In this document: one piece after another, positions 43,094 to 54,800 of the stretch
Position numbering within the stretch: the stretch's first letter is position 1
How the letters are laid out: the number at the start of each line of letters is the position of its first letter
Assembly (NCBI GenBank): GCA_036346375.1
Contig: CM070520.1
Location: 21,986,852-22,050,851, forward strand
Source: Guadua angustifolia
Taxonomy: Eukaryota > Streptophyta > Magnoliopsida > Poales > Poaceae
Length of the DNA: 64,000 nucleotides
Direction: 5' to 3'
Position numbers and translations under genes: made by a program
The notes under the pieces: generated by a model
Seen by the model: only the letters and a program-made list of their open reading frames with translations
Database searches by the model: none
What the model was told of the DNA's origin: nothing

Positions 43094-45188
43094 ATGGCCG
43101 AGGGAATTGGATCCGCAACTGTTAGTATAGGAAGAGTACCAGTGTTTGATGGTACAAATTATGCTTACCGGAAAATTAGGATGAGGTGTTATTTAGAGGC
43201 TGTCGGGTATGATGTGTGGAGTGTCACAGAAAAGTCATTGCCTCTGCACATCATGGACAAAGGGCAAACTATGTATGGTGAACCCACCCCTGGTGAGATC
43301 CAAAATATGCAGTGTGACGCTCAAGCCCAAAATGCTATATTTTCTTGTCTTAGTTTAGAAGTATTTGATCGAGTAAGTAATCTTACCTTTGCTTATGACA
43401 TTTGGACAACACTGCAAGAAATTCATGAAGGAACATCTAATGTAAAAGAAGAAAAATACTTCGTAGTAAGAGAAAATTTTGATCAATTTAAAATGCTTCC
43501 TCATGAGAATGCTAATGATATGCTTTCTAGGCTTAATCCAATTGTTAATGAGCTTAAAGGCCTAGGAACTAAAATTTCTGATGTTGAGGTGTGCAGGAAG
43601 ATGATAAGAGTGCTCCCTCGGGCCTATCACAGCTTGATCACTTATCTATCCAACAGTGGTGATCTCAAACGACTCACACCAACCGAGCTATTAGGCAAAA
43701 TTTTATCTCATGAGCTCACCTTGGCCGAAGAGGATGCCCCAAAAAAGAATCTATTGCTCTCAAGGCCAAGGAGAAAGTACAAGACTCCTCAGAAGATGAA
43801 GATGGAGAGGAGTCAAGTGATGATGAAGATGAGGATGTGAAGAAATTGGCTTTACTCATGAGAAAAGCTAACAAGATCATAAGAAGGGTTAACATTAAAG
43901 ACAAAGGAAGGTATAATTCTTACTACTCAAAGAAAAATTCTTTCGCTAATGTTATCTGCTTTGAGTGTAATGAAAATGGCCACATAGCTGCTCGATGCCC
44001 AAACAAGAGTAAGAAGAACAAGAATAAGGGCAAAGATGATGAAGAGGAGAAGTCTTATGACAAGTATAAGAAGAAATATTTCAAAAAGGGCTACTCCAAG
44101 AGATACTCAAAGAAAGGAAAAGGAGAAGCACATATAGAGAAGTGGATCACTGATGAAGAAAGCCCAAGTGAAGAATCCTCCTCGAATGAAGAAGACACAA
44201 GAACAAAAGGGCTAGCTGGGTTGCATTGGACGAGTCTACTCCACCTCCACCTTCATTTCCTCTGTGTCTAATGGCAAGAACTGAGGAGGATAAAGTTGGT
44301 GATTCTCCTTCTTATGATGAGCTAGTAGAGATAATAGAAGAGCTTAATAATGCTTTGCATGCCAAAACAAATACAAAAAAAGCTCTTAAGAAAATTGTTG
44401 CTGGCTTAAATAATGATCGAAAGTTATTGCAAAATAAGTATGATGAACTTAGTGAAAAATATGAAAAACTTGTGCTGTCTCAAAATGACTTAACTGCTAA
44501 TCATGTTTCTCTTATTAAGAATCTTGAGGATCTGCTAAATAAACATTGTGAGCTTCAAATTGGTAATGAATTGACTGCTAGCAAATCAAATATTGCCCCT
44601 TCATGTGATTTGCTCAATGATGCAAATGTTGCGTCTAGTTCATCTAGTCCCTGCACTGAAAACTGCAAAAATGCATCTTGTGCTAGGGAGCTTATGATTG
44701 AAAATAAAAAACTAAAAGCTAAGGTAGCAAGATTTGATAAGGGTTTAGAGTAATATTTCCTTGGAAGTGCCATCCTTGACAAAATCCTAGATGAACAGAG
44801 GGTCAACTTGGGCAAAAAGGGTTTAAGATATAAGCCTAAAGTCTTGCCTAAGAAAAATGGATTGATCAAATCTATCCAGATTTTTGTCAAGAGAGGCACA
44901 CAATGCAATTATTGTCATAAGTCAAATCATATATCTAAAAATTGTCGTTTTGCTAGCTCTCCCCATGCTAAAGTAAAAAGGAACTGCATGGTAGATGCTC
45001 ATTATATGCTTTTTAAGGATTTTAGGGGTAAGATGAATGTAAAATATATTGGCCCCTCTAACCTTGATAGAAAACTTAGAGCTATTTGGGTGCCTAAGTC
45101 ATTACTTCTAAATCCCTTTGGCCCAAAAATTGTCGAAACTAACATTAAAGGACCCAAAAGCATTTGGGTACCTAAAGTCAAGAAATAA
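43094..45188 (+). pseudogene. Sirevirus gag, with frameshifts
   Basis: Starts MAEGIGSATVSIGRVPVFDG at 43094, a usual Sirevirus gag start; residues 15-210 match the UBN2-type capsid region (YDVWSVTEKS, TAYDIW-like, LSRLNPIVNELKGLG). A one-base shift in an A-run near 43740 moves the acidic region to the frame of 43837-44271, which carries a zinc knuckle CFECNENGHIAARC (43957-43998). A second shift near 44210 leads to 44226-44753: SPLCLMA-like start, then a long coiled coil. TAA at 44751 interrupts, and the same frame resumes with a second knuckle CNYCHKSNHISKNC (44904-44945). Gag would form the particle and bind RNA. Confidence 0.9.
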
Positions 45189-45189
45189 A

Positions 45190-46440
45190 TTTCTTTGCTT
45201 AGGTAAACTACAAAAGTGGAGGCCGGCATTAGGTAATAGACAGTGGTTGCACAAAGCACATGACCGGGACCTCAAGAATGTTCACCTCAATTGAAGGAGA
45301 AAGTGATCCAAGTCACAAAATTATCTTTGGAGATAATAGCAAGAGAAAGGTAAAAGGTATTGGTAAGATTGCTATCTCCAATGATCATTCAATTGAAAAT
45401 ATTCTTCTTGTTGAATCATTAAATTTTAATTTACTTTTAGTTGCTCAATTATGTGATCTTGGATTCCACTGTATCTTCTCAATTGATGGGGTAACCGTAT
45501 TTGACAAAACTGAAAAGATTATTTTCAAAGGTTTTAGATTTCAAAATCTTTATTTAGTTGATTTCAAATCTAACTCCTCTTGCATCTCGACTTGCATTTT
45601 AGCTAAAGTATCTCTCGGGTGGCTATGGCATAGGCGTCTTGGCCATGTAGGTATATCTAACCTCAAAAAGCTTTTAAAAATGAGCTAGTGGTGGGTCTGA
45701 AGGATGTTAAATTTGAAAAGAATAAGCTATGTAGTGCTTGCCAAGCTGGCAAACAAGTAGCCAATTCTCATCTTACCAAAAGTATCATGTCCACCACTAT
45801 ACCACTTGAGCTCTTGCATATGGTTGTGTTTGGCCCCACTTCATAAGTTAGCATTGGTGGTAACTCATATTACCTGGTAGTAGTAGATGACTACTCCCGT
45901 TTTACCAGAGTTTTCTTTTTGTCAAATAAAAGTAAAGTTGGAAAAATTTTCAAAACCTTTGCAAAGAGGGCCCAAAATGAGTTTGATTGCCCCATCAAGA
46001 AAATAAGAAGTGACAACAGATCTGAGTTTGTTAATACCAACATAATCAAATATTATCATGAATTAGGAATAAAACATGAACTCTCTGCTACTTATACTCC
46101 TCAACAAAATGGAGTAGTTAAGAGAAAGAATAGAACTCTCATTGAAATGGCTAGGTCTATGTTAAATGAGTATAGTACATCTAATGCCTTTTGAGCTGAA
46201 GCCATTAATACTACCTGTCATGCTATTAATCGTCTTTACCTTCATAGACTTCTTAAGAAAACTCCTTATGAGCTACTGGTTGGTAGGCAGCCTAACATTT
46301 CCTATTTCCGAGTGTTTGGTTGTAAAGTATATATCTATAAGAAAAGAACACATTTAGGTAAATTTCAAACTAGATGTGATGTTGGTATCATGTTAGGTTA
46401 CTCTTCTAAGTTTAAAGCTTTTCAGAGTGTTTAATAATAC
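45190..46440 (+). pseudogene. Sirevirus protease and integrase, catalytically dead
   Basis: Protease: VIDSGCTKHMTG with the active-site DSG at 45239-45247, preceded by a TAG that replaces the family Trp. Integrase: zinc-binding WLWHRRLGHVGISNLKKLL (from 45621) and LCSACQAGKQ. In the core, LLHMVVFGPT (45811 on) has Val (45823-45825) where the family has the first catalytic Asp; the second Asp is present (SDNRSEF, 46012-46014); the catalytic Glu is Lys (46120-46122, NGVVKRKNRT) at the correct 35-residue spacing. Stops at 45686, 45844 and 46192 break it further. Integrase would insert the DNA copy; this one has lost two of three metal ligands. Confidence 0.9.
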
Positions 46441-46800
46441 TACTAGCTTAGTTGAAGAAACATATGATGCCAAGTTTGATGAATCTAATGGCTCACAAGG
46501 TGAGCATGAGAATTTAGATGATGTAGAATATGATGCCTTGGTGCAAGCAATGGGGAAGATGGAAGTTGGAGACATAAAGCCCAAGGAAGACAAAGATGAG
46601 CTACCTACATCATCAGTGGTACCACATGATGGAACCCAAGAAGAAGAGGAAGAAAAAGACCAAGACAGACCAATCTTCATCAAAAGCCATCACACAATTG
46701 CTAAGGACCACCCCACGGACCAAATCATCGGTGAAATTAGTAAGGGTGTCCAAACTCGCTCTAGGCAAGTTTTTTTTGTGCACATTATTTCTTTGTCTCT
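46441..46800 (+). pseudogene. Sirevirus integrase-RT linker
   Basis: An acidic, low-complexity frame (46427-46819) with FRVFNNTTSLVEETYDAKFD at the start and GVQTRSRQ at the end, the usual linker between integrase and RT in copia elements. It is open throughout but shifts frame before RT. Confidence 0.75.
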
Positions 46801-48316
46801 TGTATTCAACCAAAGATAGTGGAAAAAGCACTAGAAGATGCTGACTGGATTATGGCCATGGAAGAAGAGCTCAACAACTTCGAAAGGAATAAAGTATGGA
46901 GCTTAACGGAACGTCCAAAGGATCACAACGTGATTAGAACAAAGTGGTCCGAAACAAGCAAGATGAAAACGGACTTGTAGTACGCAACAAGGCAAGACTA
47001 GTGGCTCAAGGCTTCACTCAAGTTGAAGGATTAGACTATGGGGAGACTTATGCCCCTATAGCACGTCTTGAAACTATTCGGTTCCTTCTAGCCTTTGCCT
47101 CTCACATTAATATCACTCTTTTTCAAATGGATGTGAAAAGTGCATTTCTTAATGGAATCATTGATGAAACTATTTATGTTGAACAACCTCCTGGTTTTGA
47201 AGACTTAAATTTGCCTAATCATGTTTATAAATTGTCTAAGGTACTCTGTGGTCTGAAACAAGCCCCTAGGGCATGGTATGAGCGCCTTAGAGATTTTCTA
47301 CTAGTTAATAGCTTCAAAATTGGGAAGGTTGATCCAACACTATTTCTAAAATAAATCAATGGTGCATTAATGATTTTCCAAATATATGTAGATGATATTA
47401 TCTTTGGATGTACTAATCTCTCTTTTTGCAAGGAGTTTGGTGACATGATGGCCAAAGAATTTGAGATGTCAATGATAGGGGAGCTGTCATTCTTCCTTGG
47501 ATTTCAAGTCAAGCAGCTGAAGGAGAGAACATTCATTTCACAAGAAAAGTATACTAAAGACCTCAAACGTTTCAAGATGGAAGAATGTAAGCCAATCAAA
47601 ACTCCCATAGCGACTAACACATATCTTGATCAAGATGTGGAAGGTAAGTCTGTTGACCAAAAGCTATATAGGTCCATGATAGGGTCACTACTGTACTTGA
47701 CAGCATCTATGCCTGACATCATGTTTAGTGTATGTATGTGTGCTAGATTCCAAGCTGCACCTAAGGAAATTCATCTTTGTGCTGTAAAAAGGATACTTAG
47801 ATATCTAAAATATACCCCTTGTATTGGTTTATGGTACCCTAAAGGTGCCTCTTTTGAGCTTCTTGGCTATTCGGATTCCGATTATGCTGGTTGCAAAATT
47901 GATCGAAAGAGCACCTGGGGGGTTGTCATATTTTTAGAAGATCATTAGTTTCTTGGTGTTCTAAAAAGCAAAACTCAGAAGCACTTTCCACTGTCGAAGC
48001 CAAATATGTGGCTGCTGGTAGTTATTGTGCACAAATTCTTTTTATCAAGCAAACCTTTTTGGATTATGTCATTAAGTTTGATAATGTGCCAAGTGTAGTG
48101 AAAATAGCAAACAATCCGGTCCAACACTCTAGAACTAAGCATATTGAAATCCGACATCATTTTATTCGTGATCATGTTGCTAAAGGTGACATTATGCTTA
48201 GTCACGTAAGAACTGAGGATCAATTGGCTGATATATTCACTAAACCACTAGATGAGGCCAGGTTCTCAAAATTGAGAAATGAATTGAACATTATTGCCTA
48301 TTCAAATATTGCTTGA
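46801..48316 (+). pseudogene. Sirevirus reverse transcriptase and RNase H
   Basis: DADWIMAMEEELNNFERNKVW (46838 on) starts RT; after a frameshift near 46945 the frame 46944-47354 reads RLVAQGFTQVEGLDYGETYA, FQMDVKSAFLNGIIDE, EQPPGF and LCGLKQAPRAWYERL. A TAA at 47352 precedes FQIYVDDIIFG, the catalytic YVDD at 47385-47396. The next frame (47370-47948) covers the rest of RT and starts RNase H with GYSDSDYAGCKIDRKSTWG. A shift near 47950 leads to 48008-48316: EIRHHFIRDHVAKGDI and DQLADIFTKPL, the RNase H end. RT motifs are intact; frame breaks prevent expression. Confidence 0.9.
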
Positions 48317-49707
48317 TAAATGTCACATTAAGGGGGGGGCCAAGTTTGCGTGATTATGAATCTCTTGATACCCACCATGTGAACAAAGTAATTCCAAGTG
48401 CTGATTAAGGATAGAGCTTACATTCTAAATAAAAGGAAGAGTCTACAAATAAAACTTGGAAAATGATGCTATAAGTCTTTTCTTTTCTATGCTTCTATCT
48501 CATCCCATCTGAACATTAGTAAATTAAGGAGAATTAATTTTCTTTCAATTGTCACTGCAAAATCATCCAAGTAGTTCAAATCAACACTTGAGTCCTCCTG
48601 TTGAGCCTGACTTTCACATACTCATTATCATTTGGAATTGTGGCTCACACATTTCCAAAGGCTCAAAATCCTTATAAGTTCTGCTCTCTCTCTCTGGTTG
48701 GTTGTTTCTTTTATCTTTAAGATTTATTAGGATCCATCTTCATTGTTTCAGTTGGTTATTTCAAGTGGATCTTTCAAAATCTCAAGGAATATAGCCATGT
48801 CCCTTAATTTCTGAAAATTTAGAGAAACATACATGTACTACAGACGAAAACCAAATTAAGTAAATCGAGAGTTACTCATTTGCGACAGACCAATTCAAAA
48901 GCAAAAATTAATATGCAACAGACTAAAAATTTTGGTCCGGCGTTAAAGGAATTTTGTCTCGTCTTTGTCCAGAGCAAAACTATTTAACCAAGGACCAAAT
49001 TTGATTAAGTCCGTAGCTGAATAATTCTCTGAGATATTTGGTCCGGCGCAAAAGGCAAACTCTCTGTTTTTTTTCTCTGAAGCAAGTCTGGCATACTTGT
49101 GTATATCTCTGAGTCTGACTCATATCTAAAGTTCAAACAAATTTGATCTCTTTTGTAAAATCTACATATCTCAAGTTCTGAAATTTGTTCAAAATCTTAT
49201 CTTGTGCTTTAGGTCTCATCTAAATGCTAAACTACCTTGATTTCGGGACCCACATTGAATTCATAGAAACTGTTTTATCTAACTGGTCCCACCACCACCT
49301 TTACCTGGATGCCTGTCTCCTCCAACCACCCTGAATTAAAGGCACCAGTTACCAAGACCACATTTACCTTCTCTTCCACATTAACTGCGGTTACTTTCTC
49401 TTTCTACCAGAAATTCCCCATTGCTATTCTTCTCTCTTGCGCAAAGCTCTCAGGACTAGAACCCTATTCCTCTTTGCATCGAAGCAGTCCCAAATTGGGT
49501 TTTGGTAATGGTGTTCCTTTGGTATTCCTATGCAAGAATCTTCTCAAGGCTTAGTAAATGAACCATGGACCTCTCTTTTCTATTTCCTGTCAAAACCCTA
49601 GACCTAGAACTTAGTCTTCAGTTCTTTTCTTGCTTAGGTCTAGTCAGTTGTGCTTGGGAAAAGGTCCTTTTTGAGTAAAGTTTGAGCAAGTGCTTGGTTG
49701 AGTCAGT
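48317..49707. other. Noncoding interval between pol and the extra ORF
   Basis: Starts with a purine tract, AAGGGGGGGGCC (48329-48340), then AT-rich DNA. GGTCCGGCG and GGACCAAATTT motifs like those in the LTR occur at 48930-49060. No gene recognised; a short open frame at 49309-49554 has no known motif. Confidence 0.55.
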
Positions 49708-51832
49708 ATGAGGTCAAAGAACCTTGATAAACTTGGACTGATTGAGAAAATTGTAGAAAAGGTCAAAGGGAAAAAGCAGAAAACAACTGATTCACCTGGA
49801 ATTTCATTGTCTAGACAACCTCAAGGGCCAGTATTTATTCAAGACACTCACACTGCTGGTAGAATAAATAGAAAAGTGGTCACCCCTGATCCAAAGAAAG
49901 GAAAAGGAAAATAAGTAGCAGATACAGATTCTTCATCAGATGATAGTGATTATGAGCCCTATAGTGAATCATCCTCAAAAAATGTTGAATTGATTGATGA
50001 GATACATTGAACTGAGAAAGTCTTGCTACATTGGGAGGAAAGAAGTTAAGGGCAATAAGACTTGTAAATGACAAGACATGGTTTCCTGTTTCTAGACCTC
50101 CTCCTAATGAACTATTCATAACCAACCTTCGAAGGAATATATTCATTGGTTACAAAAACAGAAGAGATAGAAAAGGAACTCTGTTGTCAGCTCTGTCAAA
50201 TCATCAATATGTGGATTGGAATCAAGTTAATGCCCTTACTGGTTCCACTAGACTGTATGATTGTATAAATTCCACTCTAGGTTTAGCTTACATTATGTCA
50301 AATAGAACTATTCCTTGGAGCACAAACATAACCCTAAAGTTCTATGCCTCTCTTCTAATGAACAAGCAATGGAAATATATTATGTTCACTATTAATGGAA
50401 AAATAAGAAAAATAAGATCTCCACAGTTTGAAGTTGCCATAGGTGTCTCAAGCCCATTGTTTAATAGAACAAGGATTCATGAGAGGATGTTTCCAGGGCA
50501 GAGGTGGAGGCAAGTGGGTGACATGCCTAATTTGCAAGTGTCAGCCCATACTTATAGAGATATCACTGAAGCTCATTTCAGTCCCAATCGAGTCAACTGT
50601 TTGTCTGACGAAGCTAAAGTTCTACAACTGCTCCTAAGGCATACAATATTCCCTAAATCTAGTTACAAAAAAGGAGTGACTCCCAATATGGCTTGGCTGT
50701 TGCATCTAATTATATCAAAACAGCCCATTGACTTTGTGGACTACATTTTTGGGGAAATGGAGGAAGCCATATACAGGAAAATGGGAGGTCCCCTACCTTT
50801 TGCTCAGCAAGTAACTCAAATGCCGCTAGCACAAGGTATCATTTCCCAAGCAGAACTGAACAAGGATTTTAAGTGTTTTCCCAAAAAGTACACTATACAT
50901 CAGTCAACTGAGCAAGCTCTTAGAGTGACTGGATTTCTTCACAGCCTACAACAAAATCAACCTCAAGAAGAAGAAGAACCAGCACAGCCTCATCAGGATG
51001 AAGAGGAAAATCAACCCAGTATGGAGGTTATCCCTGAATATGGAAATGATAATGAAGGATATGAGCCAAGTGCTCAGGATGGAACTAATAAAGGAGATGA
51101 GCCAAGCACTTATGATGGAGCTAATGATGAAGGATACAGCATTGGTGGTAGTTATAGTCACTATTCTCATCAGTCTTATCACTCACATAGTCAAAGTAGC
51201 CATTACAATGCAAGCCAGTCAGAGAAGAGTAAAAAGGGAAGTGCACACAATGGCAGTGAGAACAATCACTCAAGTTATGTGCCATCTACTCACCATTCAG
51301 TACCAGATGCTCCAATGCAAGAACTGTCAGCATCAAGAGGCTTCTCTCAGTCATATGAGCCTACTGAAATATATGGAGGTTGTTCATGGAATCCTAAAGA
51401 CCTTTCCCATGAAGAAGATGCTGCAACTCAGGTCAGGTCCAGTTCAGTTGCTCAATCCCATGCTGAGGAGCAACAAATTCGCCATCTTCAAGAGGTAGCT
51501 GCAGCCGAGAGGTTAATGCAGAGTCAAGGTGTAAGGCCTGGAGCAAATGATCATGAGGCAGGAGGGTCAAGAATGCCTCAAGGATTTGCCTCATTTTATC
51601 CACCTCCTGCTGCTCACCCAGTACATGCACAGAGAGACACTTTTCCTGGGAGGGATAACCTGTTTGATACTACTTATCCTCCTCCTCCTGAAGCACATCC
51701 TAAAAATGCTCAGCATGAAAATTTTCCAGGATGGGAAAGTCTTTTTGATACTCAGCCTACATGGTTCCAATCTTATGAACAACAATACTATACTGATCAA
51801 AGAGGATTCCAAGCAAGGTATGAAGAAGACCT
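49708..51832 (+). pseudogene. Sirevirus extra ORF (called env-like in the family), 5' part
   Basis: A basic N-terminus starts at ATG 49708 (MRSKNLDKLGLIEKIVEKVK). After a TAG at 49912 and a frameshift near 50005 a 601-codon frame runs to the solo LTR at 51833. Residues about 1-310 of that frame look globular (PVSRPPPNELFITNLRRNIF, GLAYIMSNRTIPWSTNITLK, MPLAQGIISQAELNK) and recall plant retroelement proteins annotated as putative transposon protein. Then come an acidic Gln/Glu stretch, Ser/His/Tyr repeats, and two ~27-residue Pro-rich repeats (near 51594 and 51675). I see no signal peptide or membrane helix, so an envelope role is not supported. Function unknown. Confidence 0.75.
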
Positions 51833-53164
51833 GTAATACCGCAAATCTTCTTTGCCAGGGTTTTTGCCAGAAATGTTTTCATTTTCTTGATTCAAGGATT
51901 TATTCTGGAGAAAAGTTTTGTCGCCTCGCAGTTTAAAGCGTGTATTATCGGATTTGGGTTTCAACTGAATCTTTGTTTATTTTGCGTCAGGTTTTAGAGA
52001 GCTTTTGCGGTGTTGCAACAACTAGCCTCATGTAGGAGCCCAAAAATACAATACCTACATTACTACTCCTAGATTAGCAATGCCAAGCGCACCTATGCTA
52101 ACTCTTCTTAAGTCAAAATCTTGTTCATGCATGTTTCTGAAAAAAATGAACCAATTTGTCATTAGTCATTGCCTACTTATCAGCATGTCATTTATCTTTC
52201 AAACATCTTTTTAGAATTCTTATGTAAGTGTGAGAAAGGCTAATAGTTTACTTAACCAAAAGTGCTGAGTGTTGCTTATCAAAAATAGGCCTAAAAGCCC
52301 ACCAACCACAAGAGAAAAAAAGGGAGCCAGCCAATTTGTTTTCTCCTGACCCAGCACTGACTTCCCCCATCTTCTCTGCGCCTCCAGTTTTCCCTTCCCC
52401 CCGACTCTAGCCCTGGCGTCGCCTGGTCATCCTCCTCAGCCGGCAGCAGCAGGAGAGGAAGCAGCAGCAGCAGGCCCCTTCCTCCTCCTCTTGGCTGTGC
52501 ATTCCCTGGCTCGGCGCCCCCTTCTTCTTCCTCTGCTGGGCGGCAAGGGCAGCTCCAGCAGCGGCAGCCACCGGTGACCCCCCTCCTGTAATACTGCAAT
52601 TCTTTTGTATGGGTATTGTTGGAATTTCCCCTCTTCCTCTCCTTTTCTTGTGGCTGGTATTGCTTGGAGCCAGGGGGTCGATTTTTTTCTTTCCTGGCCG
52701 AGTCTTGCTTCCTCCTGGCGTTTCCTCCCCTGGCCAATTCTTGCTCTCACCTGGCGATTTCTCCCGTGGTGGCTGCTCCTCCCTGCGCCTCTCTCCAATG
52801 CAGCAGCAGCCGACAAGGAGGAGGAGCAGCAACCGGCAGCCATGGTCTGCGCCTCCCCTGGGAGCTCCAACCGCCGCCCAGCTCCGGCCAGCCACCGCCC
52901 AGCTCCGGCGAGCTCCTCCTTCCCCGAGCCGACGCAACTCTCCCCCACCTCCCCTTTGTCCATGGACTCTCTTTGAGGTAAAAACCCTAGAAATTTTGGG
53001 GGTGAGATTGCTTGCATGCATGGTGTTTGATGAAATGCCTAGCTAGGGTTCTTGTTTTGCAATGTATTTAGTTGAGGGATTTAGAGTCTAGAGTGATTTG
53101 CAATCTCTGTTTCGAGCAGATTTTTGCCCTGTTAGAGCTGCTGTTCGAAAAATTCTACAAGCGT

Positions 53165-53470
53165 TTTCTGGGGTTTGGCTATAACGAAAGTTGTAGGTAA
53201 TTGAATTACCTTTCAATAGAGACCGAAATCATCAAGTTTCGTTCAGCCATTTAAAAGTTATGACTATTTTACCGCGTGCTGTCCAGAACGCGTTAGTTCT
53301 GCGGCTGTCTGCTGTTCGTCGCAAATCTGAGAAATATCGGTGCTTTTCCCGGTCGGTTGGCTATAGAAAAAGTTGTAGATAATCGAATTATCTTTCAATA
53401 GCGACTAAAATCACTAAGTTTCATTCATCCGACTAAAAGTTATGACTGTTTTACCGAGTGCTGTCCCGGG
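53165..53470 (+). repeat. ~190-bp tandem duplication inside LTR
   Basis: A block reading GGCTATAACGAAAGTTGTAG...AATTACCTTTCAATAG...AAAAGTTATGACT occurs near 53173 and again near 53360 in a diverged form. Copy C has the same pair near 56060 and 56245. Copy A lacks it. Confidence 0.75.
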
Positions 53471-54420
53471 TTGGCAGATTGTTGTTTTGGGTTTTAGGAG
53501 TGGGTTGCAAAGCCGACTTAGTATGAGTCTTGTGTTGATTTATGGGCATGTTTTTGAGTGAGTTATATCCATGTGCAGGTGGTGTGACCCCAGGTGTGGC
53601 AATCTCGTCTCGCCACACCGTCTCGAAGATTGAAGGCAAGTGTATTGTCTTGATTGTGGCTTAGGTGGCCAATTGGTTTTGCAAGCATATAATTATCCAT
53701 GTGTTATTTTAATATGTTCATGTTTGATTTTACTTGCTATGTGATGAATGGGAATGGTTAATTGGTTATGCTATCGTTCAAACCTAGATTATATGAAGTG
53801 CATCAATGTTTGTTTGTTTGTTTGTTGTGTGTGTTGATTTACGAATCATATGCCTTGTCATTATGCCATGTGCTACATTTTATATATGCCTTGATGATGC
53901 TCCCTAGTATGGTTGGGCTAATAAGAACATAGAAGATATAAGATTTGCGTTATGAAAATAGCTCGAGTTGTGGTCATGATATGCGTTTGTGGCGGTTATG
54001 TGAGTGTTGCTGATATATGTGACCTTATGGATATGAAAGTTGAGAATGGCCTTTTTCATATATGTGTTTATGAAAAGTGCCTCTTTGGAGTGAATGCTTT
54101 GTGAGTTGTTTGATGGACCCCATATAATCGCCAAATCGACATATTGTTATATCATGATACCTTGTGATTATGAAAGGCTATCGTTTGAGATATCATACTA
54201 TTTTTACTCGTATGATAGGATAATGTGAAGAATGAGATAATGAGGTTTGATTAATCAGAATGGATGATTTGGTGATCATGAGGATGGATTATGGTATGTA
54301 GGTGTAGTAATGATAATTGTGACTATGTAGATATGAGAGTTGAGAATATGGATATGAATGTGAGGAATATCATTTGCATATGTGCATTCATGAATTGCAT
54401 TGAGCCAGGGCGGTGAGAAT

Positions 54421-54532
54421 GTTATACGGAAGTATAACTAATCCGGAGTGCTCGGAGTTCCTACCCCGTAGTCCCATCCACTGGCATGGATGGGAGCGGT
54501 GTTAAGCGTAGGACCCGCTACTGGGTAGCGGG
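54421..54532 (+). other. Hairpin cluster in LTR copy B
   Basis: GTTATAC/GTATAAC (54421-54438), CCCATCCA/TGGATGGG (54473-54494) and CCCGCTAC/GTAGCGGG (54514-54532). The second stem differs from copy A by a paired change (T-A to C-G). Confidence 0.7.
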
Positions 54533-54639
54533 CAAGTCCTGTTTCGGCAGGCCCCTTCCACGGGATGGTTGGGTTTGAGGCACGCATCGGCGGGTGGTGC
54601 TCGGCAATCTTGGTATTTGCTAAGAAAGAGGAGATGAGT

Positions 54640-54800
54640 CATGCATGATGCATCATATGCATGAGAATGGTGAATTATGCATGAGAATGGTGAATTATGC
54701 ATGAGAATGCATCATATGCATGAGAATGGTGAATTATGCATGAGAATGCATTATATGTATGAGAATGGTGAAATATGCATGAGAATGGTGAAATGAGATG
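54640..54800. repeat. ~20-bp minisatellite in copy B
   Basis: Seven to eight units of ATGCATGAGAATGGTGAATT with variants GAATGCATCAT. A second repeat follows: AATCATGTTTAATGAGTTGA near 54845, 54936 and 55023, about 87-91 bases apart. Confidence 0.85.

Noticed and set aside
52291..53046. Overlapping 120-200 codon frames on both strands
   Set aside because: Part of the nested LTRs B and C; the frames cross the insertion boundary at 52586/52587, so they cannot be real genes.
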